A stretch of 64,000 nucleotides of DNA. It comes from RCIO01 sp035555795 (lineage in GTDB: Bacteria > Pseudomonadota > Alphaproteobacteria > Rhizobiales > Rhizobiaceae). Every line of letters begins with the position of its first letter. Position 1 is the first letter of the stretch. Below the pieces are notes generated by a model. It was not told where the DNA came from and made no database searches. It saw only the letters and a program-made list of their open reading frames with translations. Positions 27,112-36,112 of the stretch are shown here, in pieces. The DNA lies in NCBI GenBank assembly GCA_035555795.1, contig DATMGE010000077.1:1-64000 (forward strand), read 5' to 3'. Position numbers and translations under genes: made by a program.

Positions 27112-29991
27112 ATGCCGGCTACAGCAACACAGATCACCAGCGGGACCGTCGGGGTTCCGATTTCACTCGATGACAGGAATAATCCGGCGACGGAGCCCGG
27201 CTATCGCGTCATCCGGCGCAATGGCGGTGTGACGCCGTTCGATCCGACCAAGATCACCATCGCCTTGACCAAGGCTTTCCTGGCGGTCGAGGGGTCCACC
27301 GCCGCCGGCTCGCGGCGCGTCCATGGAATTGTCGAGGAACTGACGGAGCAGGTGGTCGGCGCGCTCACGCGGCGCGCGGGCGAGGGCCGAATTTTCCACA
27401 TCGAGGAAGTGCAGGACCAGGTGGAACTGGCGCTCATGCGCGGCGAGCATCACAAGGTGGCGCGCGCCTATGTGCTCTATCGCGAGGAGCGCGCACGGGA
27501 ACGGGCTGCGGAGAAAGCGGCTGTCGCGACGTCGGCAGCGCCTTCGCTGAAGGTGAAGGCCGATGACGGCAGCCTCGTGCCGCTGGACGATGCGCGTCTC
27601 GCCCGGGTTGTCGAGGAAGCCTGCGAGGGTCTTGCCGACGTATCGGCCGAGCCGATCCTCAAGGAGGCGCAGCGCAACCTCTATGACGGCATCTCGCTGG
27701 ACGAGCTTTCGCTGGCGCCGATCCTGGCCGCACGCACGCTGGTGGAACAGGAGCCGAACTACGCCCTCGTCTCCGCGCGCCTGCTGATGGACCGGCTGCG
27801 GCGCGAGGCGCTGTCCTTCGTCTCGGGGCAGGCCGAGCAGGCGACGCAGGCCGAGATGACGGAGCGCTATGCAAGCTATTTCCCGCAATTCATCCAGACC
27901 GGCATCGAGGCGGAGCTGATCGATCCCGAGCTCGGTCGCTTCGATCTTGCTCGTCTTAGCGCTGCGCTCAAGCCGCAGCGCGACATGCAGTTCCAGTATC
28001 TCGGCCTGCAGACCCTCTACGACCGCTACTTCCTGCATACCAAGGGCAAGCGTTTCGAGCTGCCACAGGCCTTCTTCATGCGGGTCGCGATGGGCCTGGC
28101 GTTGCGCGAGATCGACCGCGAAGCACGCGCCATCGAGTTCTACGACCTGCTGTCGTCCTTCGACGTGATGGCGTCCACGCCGACGCTGTTCAACTCCGGT
28201 ACGACGCGGCCGCAGCTCTCCTCCTGCTTCCTGACCACGATCGGCGACGACCTCGACGCGATCTTCAAGGGCATCAAGGACAATGCGCTGCTGGCCAAAT
28301 ATTCCGGCGGGCTGGGCAATGACTGGACGCCGGTGCGGGGGCTGGGCGCGCACATCAAGGGCACCAATGGCGAAAGCCAGGGCGTGGTGCCGTTCCTCAA
28401 GGTCGCCAACGATACGGCCATCGCGGTCAACCAGGGCGGCAAGCGCAAGGGCGCGGTCTGCGCCTATCTGGAGACATGGCACGTCGACATCGAGGAGTTT
28501 CTCGATCTCAGGAAGAACACCGGCGACGACCGCCGCCGCACCCATGACATGAACACCGCCAACTGGGTGCCGGACCTGTTCATGCAGCGCGTCGAGACCG
28601 ATGGCGAATGGACGCTGTTCTCGCCCGACGAGGCTTCCGATCTGCACGACAAATACGGCCTCGCGTTCAAATCCGCTTACGAAGCCTATGAGGCGAAGGC
28701 GGCGGCTGGCAGCTTGAAGGTGTTTCGCAAGGTGAGGGCGCTCGACCTGTGGCGCAAGATGCTCACCATGCTGTTCGAGACCGGGCACCCATGGGTTACC
28801 TTCAAGGACCCGTGCAATATCCGCTCGCCGCAGGGCCATGTCGGCGTGGTGCACTCGTCGAACCTGTGCACCGAGATCACGCTCAACTCGTCGAAGGATG
28901 AGGTGGCGGTGTGCAACCTCGCCTCGGTCAACCTCGTCAACCACCTGACGGAGACGGGCATCGACCACGACAAGCTGGCGCGTACGCTGTCGACCGTGAT
29001 GCGCATGCTGGACAATGTCATCGACATCAACTTCTACACGATCCCCGAGACGCGGAAGTCGAACCTGCGGCACCGTCCGGTGGGTCTCGGCCTGATGGGC
29101 TTCCAGGACGCGATCCAGAAGCTGCGCATCGCCTATGCTTCGCAGGCGGCAATCGAGTTCGCCGACCGCAGCATGGAGGCAATCAGCTTCCACGCGATCT
29201 CGGCATCGGTGGACCTTGCCGCCGAGCGCGGGCGCTATCCGAGCTTTGACGGTTCGCTGTGGTCGAAGGGGATCCTGCCGATCGACTCGATAGGCCTGTT
29301 GGAAGAGGCGCGCGCCGGCGTGGACATGGACAGCGGTTCCACGCTCGACTGGGACAGCCTGCGCAAGCGCGTCATGGAGACAGGCATGCGTAACTCCAAC
29401 ACGATGGCGATCGCGCCAACGGCGACGATCTCGAACATCTGCGGCGTGTCGCAGTCGATCGAGCCCGCCTACCAGAACCTGTTCGTGAAATCGAACATGT
29501 CGGGCGACTTCACGGTGGTGAATGCGCAGCTCGTGCACGACCTCAAGGCGCGCGGCCTTTGGGATGAGGTCATGGTGTCGGACCTCAAATATTTCGACGG
29601 GTCGGTGGGCCAGATCGACCGCGTGCCGGACGACCTCAAGGCGCTCTACGCAACCGCCTTCGAGCTCGATTCGTCCTGGCTGATCGAGGCCGCCTCGCGC
29701 CGCCAGAAGTGGATCGACCAGGCGCAGTCGCTCAATCTCTACATCGCCAATCCGAGCGGCAAGAAGCTGGACGAGCTTTACCGCTTCGCATGGAAGAAGG
29801 GGCTGAAGACGACCTACTATCTGCGCTCGCGTTCGGCGACCCATGTCGAGAAGTCGACGCTCAAGGGCACCGACGGCAAGCTCAACGCGGTGTCGGCGAC
29901 GGTGGCTGCCGCGCCCATCGCGATCAATCCGGATGCGGCGTGGGGCAAGGCCTGCGCGGTGGACGACCCGGAATGCGAGGCCTGCCAGTAG
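27112..29991 (+). CDS. nrdA: Class I ribonucleotide reductase large subunit NrdA
   Basis: Catalytic alpha subunit reducing ribonucleoside diphosphates. From the ATG at 27112 the product has 959 residues. An ATP-cone lies at the N-terminus (VIRRNGGVTPFDPTKITIAL, about 33-52), followed by a second cone-like region (about 145-235). The reductase barrel shows SSCFLTTIGDD, NDWTPVRG, the active-site loop SNLCTEI and AVCNLASVNLVN, and the C-terminal CEACQ holds the redox-active cysteine pair. The start is a choice: an in-frame ATG at 27061 has no ribosome site, and the reading frame upstream runs into the riboswitch. Its partner nrdB is class Ic. Confidence 0.95.
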   Translation: MPATATQITSGTVGVPISLDDRNNPATEPGYRVIRRNGGVTPFDPTKITIALTKAFLAVEGSTAAGSRRVHGIVEELTEQVVGALTRRAGEGRIFHIEEVQDQVELALMRGEHHKVARAYVLYREERARERAAEKAAVATSAAPSLKVKADDGSLVPLDDARLARVVEEACEGLADVSAEPILKEAQRNLYDGISLDELSLAPILAARTLVEQEPNYALVSARLLMDRLRREALSFVSGQAEQATQAEMTERYASYFPQFIQTGIEAELIDPELGRFDLARLSAALKPQRDMQFQYLGLQTLYDRYFLHTKGKRFELPQAFFMRVAMGLALREIDREARAIEFYDLLSSFDVMASTPTLFNSGTTRPQLSSCFLTTIGDDLDAIFKGIKDNALLAKYSGGLGNDWTPVRGLGAHIKGTNGESQGVVPFLKVANDTAIAVNQGGKRKGAVCAYLETWHVDIEEFLDLRKNTGDDRRRTHDMNTANWVPDLFMQRVETDGEWTLFSPDEASDLHDKYGLAFKSAYEAYEAKAAAGSLKVFRKVRALDLWRKMLTMLFETGHPWVTFKDPCNIRSPQGHVGVVHSSNLCTEITLNSSKDEVAVCNLASVNLVNHLTETGIDHDKLARTLSTVMRMLDNVIDINFYTIPETRKSNLRHRPVGLGLMGFQDAIQKLRIAYASQAAIEFADRSMEAISFHAISASVDLAAERGRYPSFDGSLWSKGILPIDSIGLLEEARAGVDMDSGSTLDWDSLRKRVMETGMRNSNTMAIAPTATISNICGVSQSIEPAYQNLFVKSNMSGDFTVVNAQLVHDLKARGLWDEVMVSDLKYFDGSVGQIDRVPDDLKALYATAFELDSSWLIEAASRRQKWIDQAQSLNLYIANPSGKKLDELYRFAWKKGLKTTYYLRSRSATHVEKSTLKGTDGKLNAVSATVAAAPIAINPDAAWGKACAVDDPECEACQ

Positions 29992-29997
29992 GAACGC

Positions 29998-30140
29998 GCA
30001 GCCCCTCTCCGTCACGCTTTCGCGTGCCACCTCTCCCCAGCTTTGCGGGGGCGAGGAAGGGAGCCCAGATTGCCACCAGCCTTTCCTCGCCCCCTGCGAA
30101 GGGGGAGAGGTGTCCGCGAAGCGGACGGAGAGGGGGTAGC
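29998..30140. repeat. Long intergenic palindrome between nrdA and nrdB
   Basis: An imperfect inverted repeat of about 140 bp. The outer arms are CCCCTCTCCGTC (30002-30013) and GACGGAGAGGGG (30124-30135); the inner arms are CACCTCTCCCC...GGGGGCGAGGAA and CCTTTCCTCGCCCCC...GGGGGAGAGGTG. It resembles the intergenic palindromes widespread in rhizobia. It lies inside the nrdAB operon, so it may stabilise or attenuate the transcript between the two genes. No open frame of note. Confidence 0.75.
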
Positions 30141-30161
30141 TCAAGATCAAAGGAATTAGAC

Positions 30162-31274
30162 ATGCTCGACTGGTCCGAACCAAAAACCACGCCCGCCAAC
30201 CTCATCCCCGCACCAGCCGCCGACGCCACCGGTCTTGGCGAGATCGAGCGCGGTGGCGCGCGCCTGACGGTGGATGGCAAGCGGATGATCAACGCCCGTG
30301 CGGACGTGAATCAGCTTCTGCCGCTAAAGTACCGCTGGGCATGGGAAAAATACCTGTCCGGCTGCAACAATCACTGGATGCCGACCGAAGTTTCCATGCA
30401 GGCCGACATCGCGCTGTGGAAGTCGAAGGACGGGCTGACCGAGGACGAGCGGCGCATGCTCAAGCGCAATCTCGGCTTCTTCGCAGCTTCGGAAAGCCTC
30501 GTCGCCAACAATATCGTTCTGGCGATCTACCGGCACCTGACCAATCCCGAATGCCGCCAATACCTGCTGCGCCAGGCCTTCGAGGAAGCGATCCATACGC
30601 ACACCTTCCAGTACATCGTGGAAAGTCTGGCGCTGGACGAGGGCGAGCTGTTCAACATGTATCGCGAGGTGCCGTCGATCACCGACAAGGCGGCATGGGC
30701 GCTGAAGCACACGCAGAACCTCGACAATCCGAACTTCAAGACCGGCACGCCGGAAGCCGACCAGTCCTTCCTACGCGACCTCGTCGCCTTCTATGTCATC
30801 TTCGAGGGCATGTGGTTCTACACCGGCTTCGCGCAGATCCTGTCGCTCGGGCGGCGCAACAAAATGGTCGGCATCGCCGAACAGTACCAATACATATTGC
30901 GCGACGAGAGCATCCACCTGAACTTCGGCATCGACGTCATCAACCAGATCAAGCTGGAAAATCCGCATCTGTGGACCAAGGCGTTTCAGGATGAGGTACG
31001 TGGCATGATCTCTGACGCAGCGGAGCTGGAGGCCGCCTATGGCCGCGATACGATGCCGCGCGGCTTCCTCGGGCTGAATGCAGCACTTTGCGAGCAATAT
31101 ATGCACTTCATCGCCAACCGCCGCTGCGCGCAGCTCGGCCTCGCGCCGGTCTTTGCGGAGGCGGAGAATCCGTTCCCTTGGATGTCGGAGGCGATGGATT
31201 TGAAGAAGGAGAAGAACTTCTTCGAGACCCGCGTGATCGAGTATCAGAACGGTGGCGCGCTGAGCTGGGACTGA
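30162..31274 (+). CDS. nrdB: Class Ic ribonucleotide reductase small subunit NrdB
   Basis: Beta subunit that stores the oxidising equivalent for NrdA. The 370-residue product from the ATG at 30162 (AAAGGA precedes it) has carboxylate/His metal ligands E111, E142, H145, E215, E249 and H252. The residue four after H145, the radical Tyr122 of E. coli R2, is Phe149 here (QAFEEAIHTHTFQY). This is the signature of the class Ic R2 known from Chlamydia trachomatis, which uses a Mn/Fe cofactor in place of a tyrosyl radical. The C-terminal EKNFFETRVIEYQ, needed for docking, is present. Confidence 0.95.
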   Translation: MLDWSEPKTTPANLIPAPAADATGLGEIERGGARLTVDGKRMINARADVNQLLPLKYRWAWEKYLSGCNNHWMPTEVSMQADIALWKSKDGLTEDERRMLKRNLGFFAASESLVANNIVLAIYRHLTNPECRQYLLRQAFEEAIHTHTFQYIVESLALDEGELFNMYREVPSITDKAAWALKHTQNLDNPNFKTGTPEADQSFLRDLVAFYVIFEGMWFYTGFAQILSLGRRNKMVGIAEQYQYILRDESIHLNFGIDVINQIKLENPHLWTKAFQDEVRGMISDAAELEAAYGRDTMPRGFLGLNAALCEQYMHFIANRRCAQLGLAPVFAEAENPFPWMSEAMDLKKEKNFFETRVIEYQNGGALSWD

Positions 31275-31347
31275 ACCATGGCGGAGGCGCGGCCGGGTTC
31301 GGAAATTGAATCCGGTCCGCGTGCCAAGGTGTTGTTCTTGCTGGCGA

Positions 31348-32022
31348 TCAGCCTGCCGAAAGATCCTCGATGATCAGCGTGTCCATTGGGATGTCGTGCC
31401 ATTGCGGGAAGATGGTCGGCAGCCTGCCGAGTTCGAAGCCGACGCCGATGGTGAGCGGCTTGGCGGGCATGGCAGCCAGCGTGCGGTCGTAGAAGCCGCC
31501 GCCATAGCCGAGGCGGTAGCCGGCGGCGTCGAAGCCGACCAGCGGCGAAACGACGATGTCGGGGAAGACCTCCTCGCCGCCCGCCGGTATCGGGATGTTC
31601 CAGACACCCTTTTCCAGCTTCTCGCCGTTCTTCCAGGTGCGGAAGACGAGCGGCTTTCCCTTGGCGACAACGATCGGCAGGGCAAGGCGCCCGCCGCGCG
31701 CGACGATGGACGCGCCCCATTCGCGCAGGTCGGGCTCGGCGCGGAAGGGCCAGGAGATGCCGACCGTCCGCCCCGCCACGTTGCCGACGATCTCATCGAG
31801 GCGGGTGGCGATACGTTTGCCGGCAGCCGTGCGCGCATCGGCAGGGGTCGCCATGCGGGCATCGATCAGGCGCGCGCGCTCGGCCTTGCGCCAGCGGGCG
31901 ACGTCGATGGCCGCCTGCGGGTCGCTCGGCTGGAAGCCGAGATAGTCAGCATCCAGTTCGTGCATGAAGCAGGGCGGCGAGGCATAGCCGGCGGAAGCGG
32001 GCTTGTCTGTATTATCGGCCAT
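31348..32022 (-). CDS. 5-formyltetrahydrofolate cyclo-ligase family protein
   Basis: Converts 5-formyl-tetrahydrofolate to 5,10-methenyl-tetrahydrofolate with ATP. The 224-residue protein from the ATG at 32022 (AGGAGG ribosome site) has an N-terminal region of about 40 residues outside the family core, basic RWRKAERARLI (about 43-53), and the folate/ATP-binding loop RLGYGGGFYDRTLA (170-183). It is convergent with nrdB and overlaps the upstream monooxygenase by 11 bp. No 6S RNA, which is often near this gene in other proteobacteria, is visible here. Confidence 0.9.
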   Translation of the reverse strand: MADNTDKPASAGYASPPCFMHELDADYLGFQPSDPQAAIDVARWRKAERARLIDARMATPADARTAAGKRIATRLDEIVGNVAGRTVGISWPFRAEPDLREWGASIVARGGRLALPIVVAKGKPLVFRTWKNGEKLEKGVWNIPIPAGGEEVFPDIVVSPLVGFDAAGYRLGYGGGFYDRTLAAMPAKPLTIGVGFELGRLPTIFPQWHDIPMDTLIIEDLSAG

Positions 32023-33091
32023 TCGATCCTCCTGATGCCATGATCGCAAGTGCCTCGTCGGCGAGCTTGCGTGTCAGTTCGCCGGCTGGCATTTCCCGGC
32101 AGAGCCGCGCTGATTGCCCCGCCCAGAGCGACATGAAATCGCTGGAGCCGGCCTTTTCGGATGCTGCGCGCAGCGGCGCCAGCGCGCCGCCGGCGAGCGG
32201 AAAGGCCGGCGCTTCACCGGTCATCGGCCCGACCTCCCGCATGACGCGATTGACTATGCCCCGCGCGGGGCGACCGGTGAATATGTTGGTGAGTGCGGTC
32301 TCCTCGACATGCTCCCCGCGCAGCGCCGCGCGATGAAGCGGCGCAACCCGCGCTTCCGGCGTGAAGAGATAGGCGGTGCCGACCTGCACCGCGCCAGCCC
32401 CGAGGGCGAAGGCCGCGACGATGCCGCGCGCGTCGGAAATGCCGCCGGCGGCGATGACCGGCACCTTCACCGCGTCGGCCACCTGCGGCACGAGCGAGAA
32501 TGTGCCGACCTGCGTGGCGATGTCGTCGCTCAGGAACATGCCGCGATGGCCGCCGGCCTCGTTGCCCTGGGCGATGATGGCGTCGCAACCGTGATCTCCC
32601 AGCCAGCGGGCTTCGCGCACGGTCGTGGCCGATGAAAGGATTTTCGCGCCCGCTGCCCGGACGCGGTCGAGCAGGTGGGGTTCCGGCAGGCCGAAATGGA
32701 AGCTCACCACTTCGGGGCGGAATTCCTCGACCAGCGCGCAGGCGCCTTCATCGAAGGGCGTGCGGTTCGATGCCGGCGCGTCCAGGGGCAGGCCGAGTTC
32801 GTCGTAATAGGCCTTCAGCCGGTTGCGCCAGCGTGTCTCCCGCGCCGCGTCGAAGGAGGGCGGTGTATGGCAGAAGAAGTTGAGGTTGACCGGCCTGGCG
32901 GTTGCTTCCCGGATCGTCTCCAGTTCGCTGCGCACCTGCGCTATGTCCATGGTGGCGCAGGGCAGCGAGCCGAGCCCGCCGGCCTCGGCCACTGCGATCA
33001 CCATCTGCGAAAAGACCGGACCGGCCATCGGCGCCTGTATGATAGGCAGTTCGACGCCCAAGAGGTCGATCGCGCGCCGGTCTGGCCACAT
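32012..33091 (-). CDS. NAD(P)H-dependent flavin monooxygenase (2-nitropropane dioxygenase-like)
   Basis: FMN TIM-barrel enzyme of the nitronate monooxygenase/FabK-like family. The 359-residue product from the ATG at 33091 (AGGGAG ribosome site) has LPIIQAPMAGP (15-25), AIIAQGNEAGGHRG with the catalytic His, and an FMN phosphate-binding motif VIAAGGISDARGIVAAFALG. The C-terminal part has a GRPARGIVNRVM block typical of the family. The substrate is unknown. It is co-transcribed with the folate ligase downstream. Confidence 0.88.
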   Translation of the reverse strand: MWPDRRAIDLLGVELPIIQAPMAGPVFSQMVIAVAEAGGLGSLPCATMDIAQVRSELETIREATARPVNLNFFCHTPPSFDAARETRWRNRLKAYYDELGLPLDAPASNRTPFDEGACALVEEFRPEVVSFHFGLPEPHLLDRVRAAGAKILSSATTVREARWLGDHGCDAIIAQGNEAGGHRGMFLSDDIATQVGTFSLVPQVADAVKVPVIAAGGISDARGIVAAFALGAGAVQVGTAYLFTPEARVAPLHRAALRGEHVEETALTNIFTGRPARGIVNRVMREVGPMTGEAPAFPLAGGALAPLRAASEKAGSSDFMSLWAGQSARLCREMPAGELTRKLADEALAIMASGGSNGR

Positions 33092-33402
33092 TCCGTTTCT
33101 CCCTTTGATTTTCAGGCCGCTGCGGCGAGCCGGCCCCGGTGCACTATTGGCGGGTGGCGACACCCCGGACAACTGAAATTATTCGCAGCTTCAGAGCAAA
33201 TTTTCTGCACCAAACATGGCCCGCACCCTGCCGGCGAAGGCCGCCGGATTTCCATGCCGGGTCGGCCGTTGCGGCAAGCCGCGCAAAGATAGAACGAATT
33301 TCCTTGCTGGCACAGAAGGGTTCTGCGACACGCGCCATCGCGTCGGATGGCGACGCAGGCGAGCCGCCATTGGTGCGGGACCTCCTGAAGTGCGTGCATG
33401 TC
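33092..33402. promoter_or_regulatory. Divergent region, monooxygenase to HPP gene
   Basis: 311 bp between divergent starts. The region is AT-richer than its surroundings around 33175-33215. I see no gene, convincing promoter or RNA motif. The plus-strand frame of the HPP gene stays open back to 33139 but the upstream codons are not family-like. Confidence 0.3.
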
Positions 33403-34557
33403 ATGAATAGAATTTTCTCCGGCTTTCGCCCCGTTCTCGACCGGCTTGGGGAATATTTCGTTCCCATCCTTGCCGGCGCAACGCTTCGGGAACGGTTGAT
33501 CGGCTGCGCCGGTGCGCTGCTGGGCGTCATCCTCACCGGAATGATCTGCGATGCGATCCTCGGCAGCGGAGCCCATGTGCCGCTGATCGTCGCGCCCATC
33601 GGCGCGTCGGCGGTGCTGCTGTTTGCGGTGCCGGCCAGCCCGCTGGCGCAGCCATGGCCGATCATCGGCGGCAATACGATCTCTGCCCTTGTCGGGGTCA
33701 CGGTAGCGCGGTTTCTTCCCGATCCGTTCCTTGCGGCGGGTGTCGGCGTCTCGCTGGCGATCCTCGTCATGTCCTTCACTCGCAGCCTGCACCCGCCGGG
33801 CGGCGCGGTTGCGCTGTCCGCGGTGATTGGCGGGCCGGCGATCCTCTCGGCGGGATATGCCTTTCCCTTCATCCCGATCGCGCTGAACTCGCTCCTTCTG
33901 GTCTTGCTGGGCGTGGCCTTCCACAAGGTCTCGCGCCGCTCCTATCCGCATGTGCCGGTGCCGGTCGCCGGCAATACGCACAGGACATCGGACCTGCCGG
34001 CCATGTTGAGGGTGGGTTTCCGGCGCGAGGATATCGACGCCGCGCTGCTTGCGCTCAACGAGACCTTCGACATCGACCGCGACGACCTGGATCGTATCCT
34101 GCGGCGCATCGAACTGCAGTCGCTCGTGCGGCTGCATGGCGAGCTGACCTGCGCGGAGATCATGTCGCGCGACGTGATCAGCATCCCGGCGGATGCGTCG
34201 CCGGAGCGCGCCCGCATGCTGCTCCTGGCGCATAATATCCGCACGCTGCCAGTAATCGGGGACGATGGGCGGCTGGTGGGTATCGTCGGCTTGCGGGAAC
34301 TCGAAGGCGCGACGGACCGGCTCATTCACGCGGTATCGCCCGCCGCCGTGGCATCGCCCGACGAACATGCGCTGAAGCTGCTGCCCGTGCTGACGGATGG
34401 ACGCTCCCACGCCGTCATCATCATCGATGCCGCACATCATGTGCTGGGCATGATCACGCAGACGGATCTGCTGGCCGCTGCCGCCCGGCTGCTGCGCCAT
34501 GAGGGAGGCGTCAAGCCGCCGTCCGATATCCGTCCCCTATCCGGGATTCGCGCCTGA
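33403..34557 (+). CDS. HPP family membrane protein with CBS pair
   Basis: A 384-residue membrane protein. The N-terminal HPP domain (about 25-185) has four or five hydrophobic segments and the family motif SLHPPGGAVAL (about 127-137). A cytoplasmic pair of CBS domains follows (about 245-380; CAEIMSRDVISIPADASPER and GDDGRLVGIVGLRELE), usually binding adenine nucleotides. The combination occurs in several proteobacteria with no fixed function, though some HPP proteins are nitrite transporters. The start at 33403 gives the family N-terminus. Neighbours give no further clue. Confidence 0.85.
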   Translation: MNRIFSGFRPVLDRLGEYFVPILAGATLRERLIGCAGALLGVILTGMICDAILGSGAHVPLIVAPIGASAVLLFAVPASPLAQPWPIIGGNTISALVGVTVARFLPDPFLAAGVGVSLAILVMSFTRSLHPPGGAVALSAVIGGPAILSAGYAFPFIPIALNSLLLVLLGVAFHKVSRRSYPHVPVPVAGNTHRTSDLPAMLRVGFRREDIDAALLALNETFDIDRDDLDRILRRIELQSLVRLHGELTCAEIMSRDVISIPADASPERARMLLLAHNIRTLPVIGDDGRLVGIVGLRELEGATDRLIHAVSPAAVASPDEHALKLLPVLTDGRSHAVIIIDAAHHVLGMITQTDLLAAAARLLRHEGGVKPPSDIRPLSGIRA

Positions 34558-35534
34558 CGGCATGATGCCGGTCATGCTCTTGCCCGGACTGCGGCGTTCG
34601 GGCTGGAGCGGCATCAGCAGGTCGCCAGTGGCCAGCGCATCCGCCTGGAGGATCTCCGCGTAGATCGAAGCGGCGATCCCGGTCGCGCCGCGTACGCCGG
34701 GCAGGATGCCTGCCGGCGCGCGGATGCGCGTAATCGCAGTATCGTCGAAGCCGTCCGCCTTGAGGCGCATCACGCGCAGCGCATGCGTTCTCCTGCTGCC
34801 CATCGCGCCGATATAGAAGGCGTCCGAGCGCAGGATTTCGGGAAGCAGACCCGTCTCCCATTCATGATCGTGGAATGCCAGCACCACCGCTGAACGTGCA
34901 TCGATGCCCAGAAGCCTTTCGCCGGCGGCGCGGCCGATCGCCCAGCTTTCAATCTCATCGGCCGCCGCGGCCTCCCGCGTGATTTCGTCGGATGAGGCGA
35001 CGATGACGTCGAAGCCGCCCGACCTGGCCAGGCGGGCGAGCTGAACCGTGACCGGGCCTATGCCCGCCACGACCAGTCGGCGTCGGGGCAGGCAGAGGCG
35101 GCGGAACGGACCCTTCCTGCCGCCCTCGACCAGTGGCCCGCCCGCGTCAGGGATTTCCATCGCGCAAGGCATCCGGCGGTGGAAGGCGGCATCGATGTGC
35201 CGACGTCGATCACCAGTTCGATCGCGCCGCCGCAGGGCAGGCGAATGTCCATATAGGGCGAGCCGCGCCCATATCGCACCCGGCGGGGCGCCCCGCTCCA
35301 GATCGCCGCGCAGGCTTCCGCCGCGATCGCCCGCTCGATGCAGCCACCGGAAAGATAGCCTACCCATTCGCCGGTTTCGGCGACCGCCATCTGGGCGCCG
35401 ACGCGCAGCGGCGACGAGCCCTCGATCTCGACCAGCGTCACGATCGCCGTGCGGATCGACCTTGCCGCCTGGTCGCATGCGAAATCGACGACATAGTCGT
35501 CGAACATGTCCCAGCGGCCCTGCCGGTCCTTCAT
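34537..35534 (-). pseudogene. XdhC/CoxI family protein, frameshifted
   Basis: The gene encodes an XdhC-type protein, normally a chaperone inserting or guarding the molybdenum cofactor of xanthine-dehydrogenase-family enzymes. The N-terminal XdhC_CoxI domain (EGSSPLRVGAQMAV; GYLSGGCIER) is in one frame from 35534; the C-terminal Rossmann domain (VVAGIGPVTVQLARLA; GAMGSRRTHALRVM) is in another, ending at 34537. The frames meet near 35191-35198, where ACATCGATG would be in frame as ACATCGGATG: one G appears to be missing. Its start overlaps the DUF488 stop by 4 bp. This is either a real disruption or a single-base sequence error. The C-terminus overlaps the HPP gene's end by 21 bp. Confidence 0.8.
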
Positions 35535-35947
35535 GACGGGCCCGCCTCCCTCCCTTTGGCCGGATGTCCGTCTTGCAGATAATCGCGCAGCACCACCGCA
35601 TTATTGTGTTCGGTGTCGGCGCTGGCGAAGAGCAGCGTGACCGTCCCATGCCCGGCCGCTTCCCGCAGGGCCGCGAGTGCGTCCTGGTTCTGCGCGATCT
35701 CCTTGCGGTAGCGCCGGCCGAATTCCTGCCAGTCATCCGGATTGTGATGGAACCAGTTGCGCAACTCGTCGCTGGGCGCGATCTCCTTCATCCAGTCGCT
35801 CAGGCGGGCGCGCTCCTTCGACATGCCTCTCGGCCAGAGGCGATCGACGAGGATGCGCTTGCCGTCGGACTTCGTCGGCGTCGCATAGACGCGCTTGATG
35901 CAGACCTGTCCGGTATCGGCGGACTTTCCTGTCTCGCTTGAACTCAT
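35531..35947 (-). CDS. DUF488 family protein
   Basis: A 138-residue DUF488 protein (YeaO-like group). It contains the family motifs IKRVYATPTKSDGKRILVDR, LWPRGMSKERARLSDWMKEI and a WQEFGRRYRKEI helix, plus VTLLFASADTEHNNAVVL near the C-terminus. Function is not established. It precedes the xdhC-like gene with a 4-bp overlap. Confidence 0.88.
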   Translation of the reverse strand: MSSSETGKSADTGQVCIKRVYATPTKSDGKRILVDRLWPRGMSKERARLSDWMKEIAPSDELRNWFHHNPDDWQEFGRRYRKEIAQNQDALAALREAAGHGTVTLLFASADTEHNNAVVLRDYLQDGHPAKGREAGPS

Positions 35948-36112
35948 GGTCGTCGCTTCCGTTGGCGCGCAAATGTCGTGCGGGAAGCGTATCTGCGGTG
36001 TCGGAATGCCGGCAAATGAATTTATCCACTAGTTGAGTGCAATAATTTTGCTTTGTCTTCGTCGGTGCAAGAGCGCATTGCGGGTCCCGGATCATCGACC
36101 GGGGAATGAGCA

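Noticed and set aside
29998..30140. CRISPR-like or mobile-element reading of the palindrome
   Set aside because: There is one inverted unit with no regular spacers and no transposase; the same for the element at 44.34 kb.
27163..30183. A 1006-codon open frame on the minus strand across nrdA
   Set aside because: It is antisense to a recognised reductase gene and has Arg/Ala/His-rich composition with no domains; such long open shadows are expected at this GC content.
31275..31347. 6S RNA near the folate cyclo-ligase gene
   Set aside because: The linkage exists in some proteobacteria, but the 73-bp gap is too short and shows no 6S structure.
33403..34557. Calling the HPP-CBS protein a nitrite transporter
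   Set aside because: Some HPP proteins transport nitrite, but the neighbours give no nitrogen link and the CBS pair is atypical.
35191..35198. Programmed frameshift in the xdhC-like gene
   Set aside because: No slippery heptamer or downstream structure is evident; a lost G is simpler.
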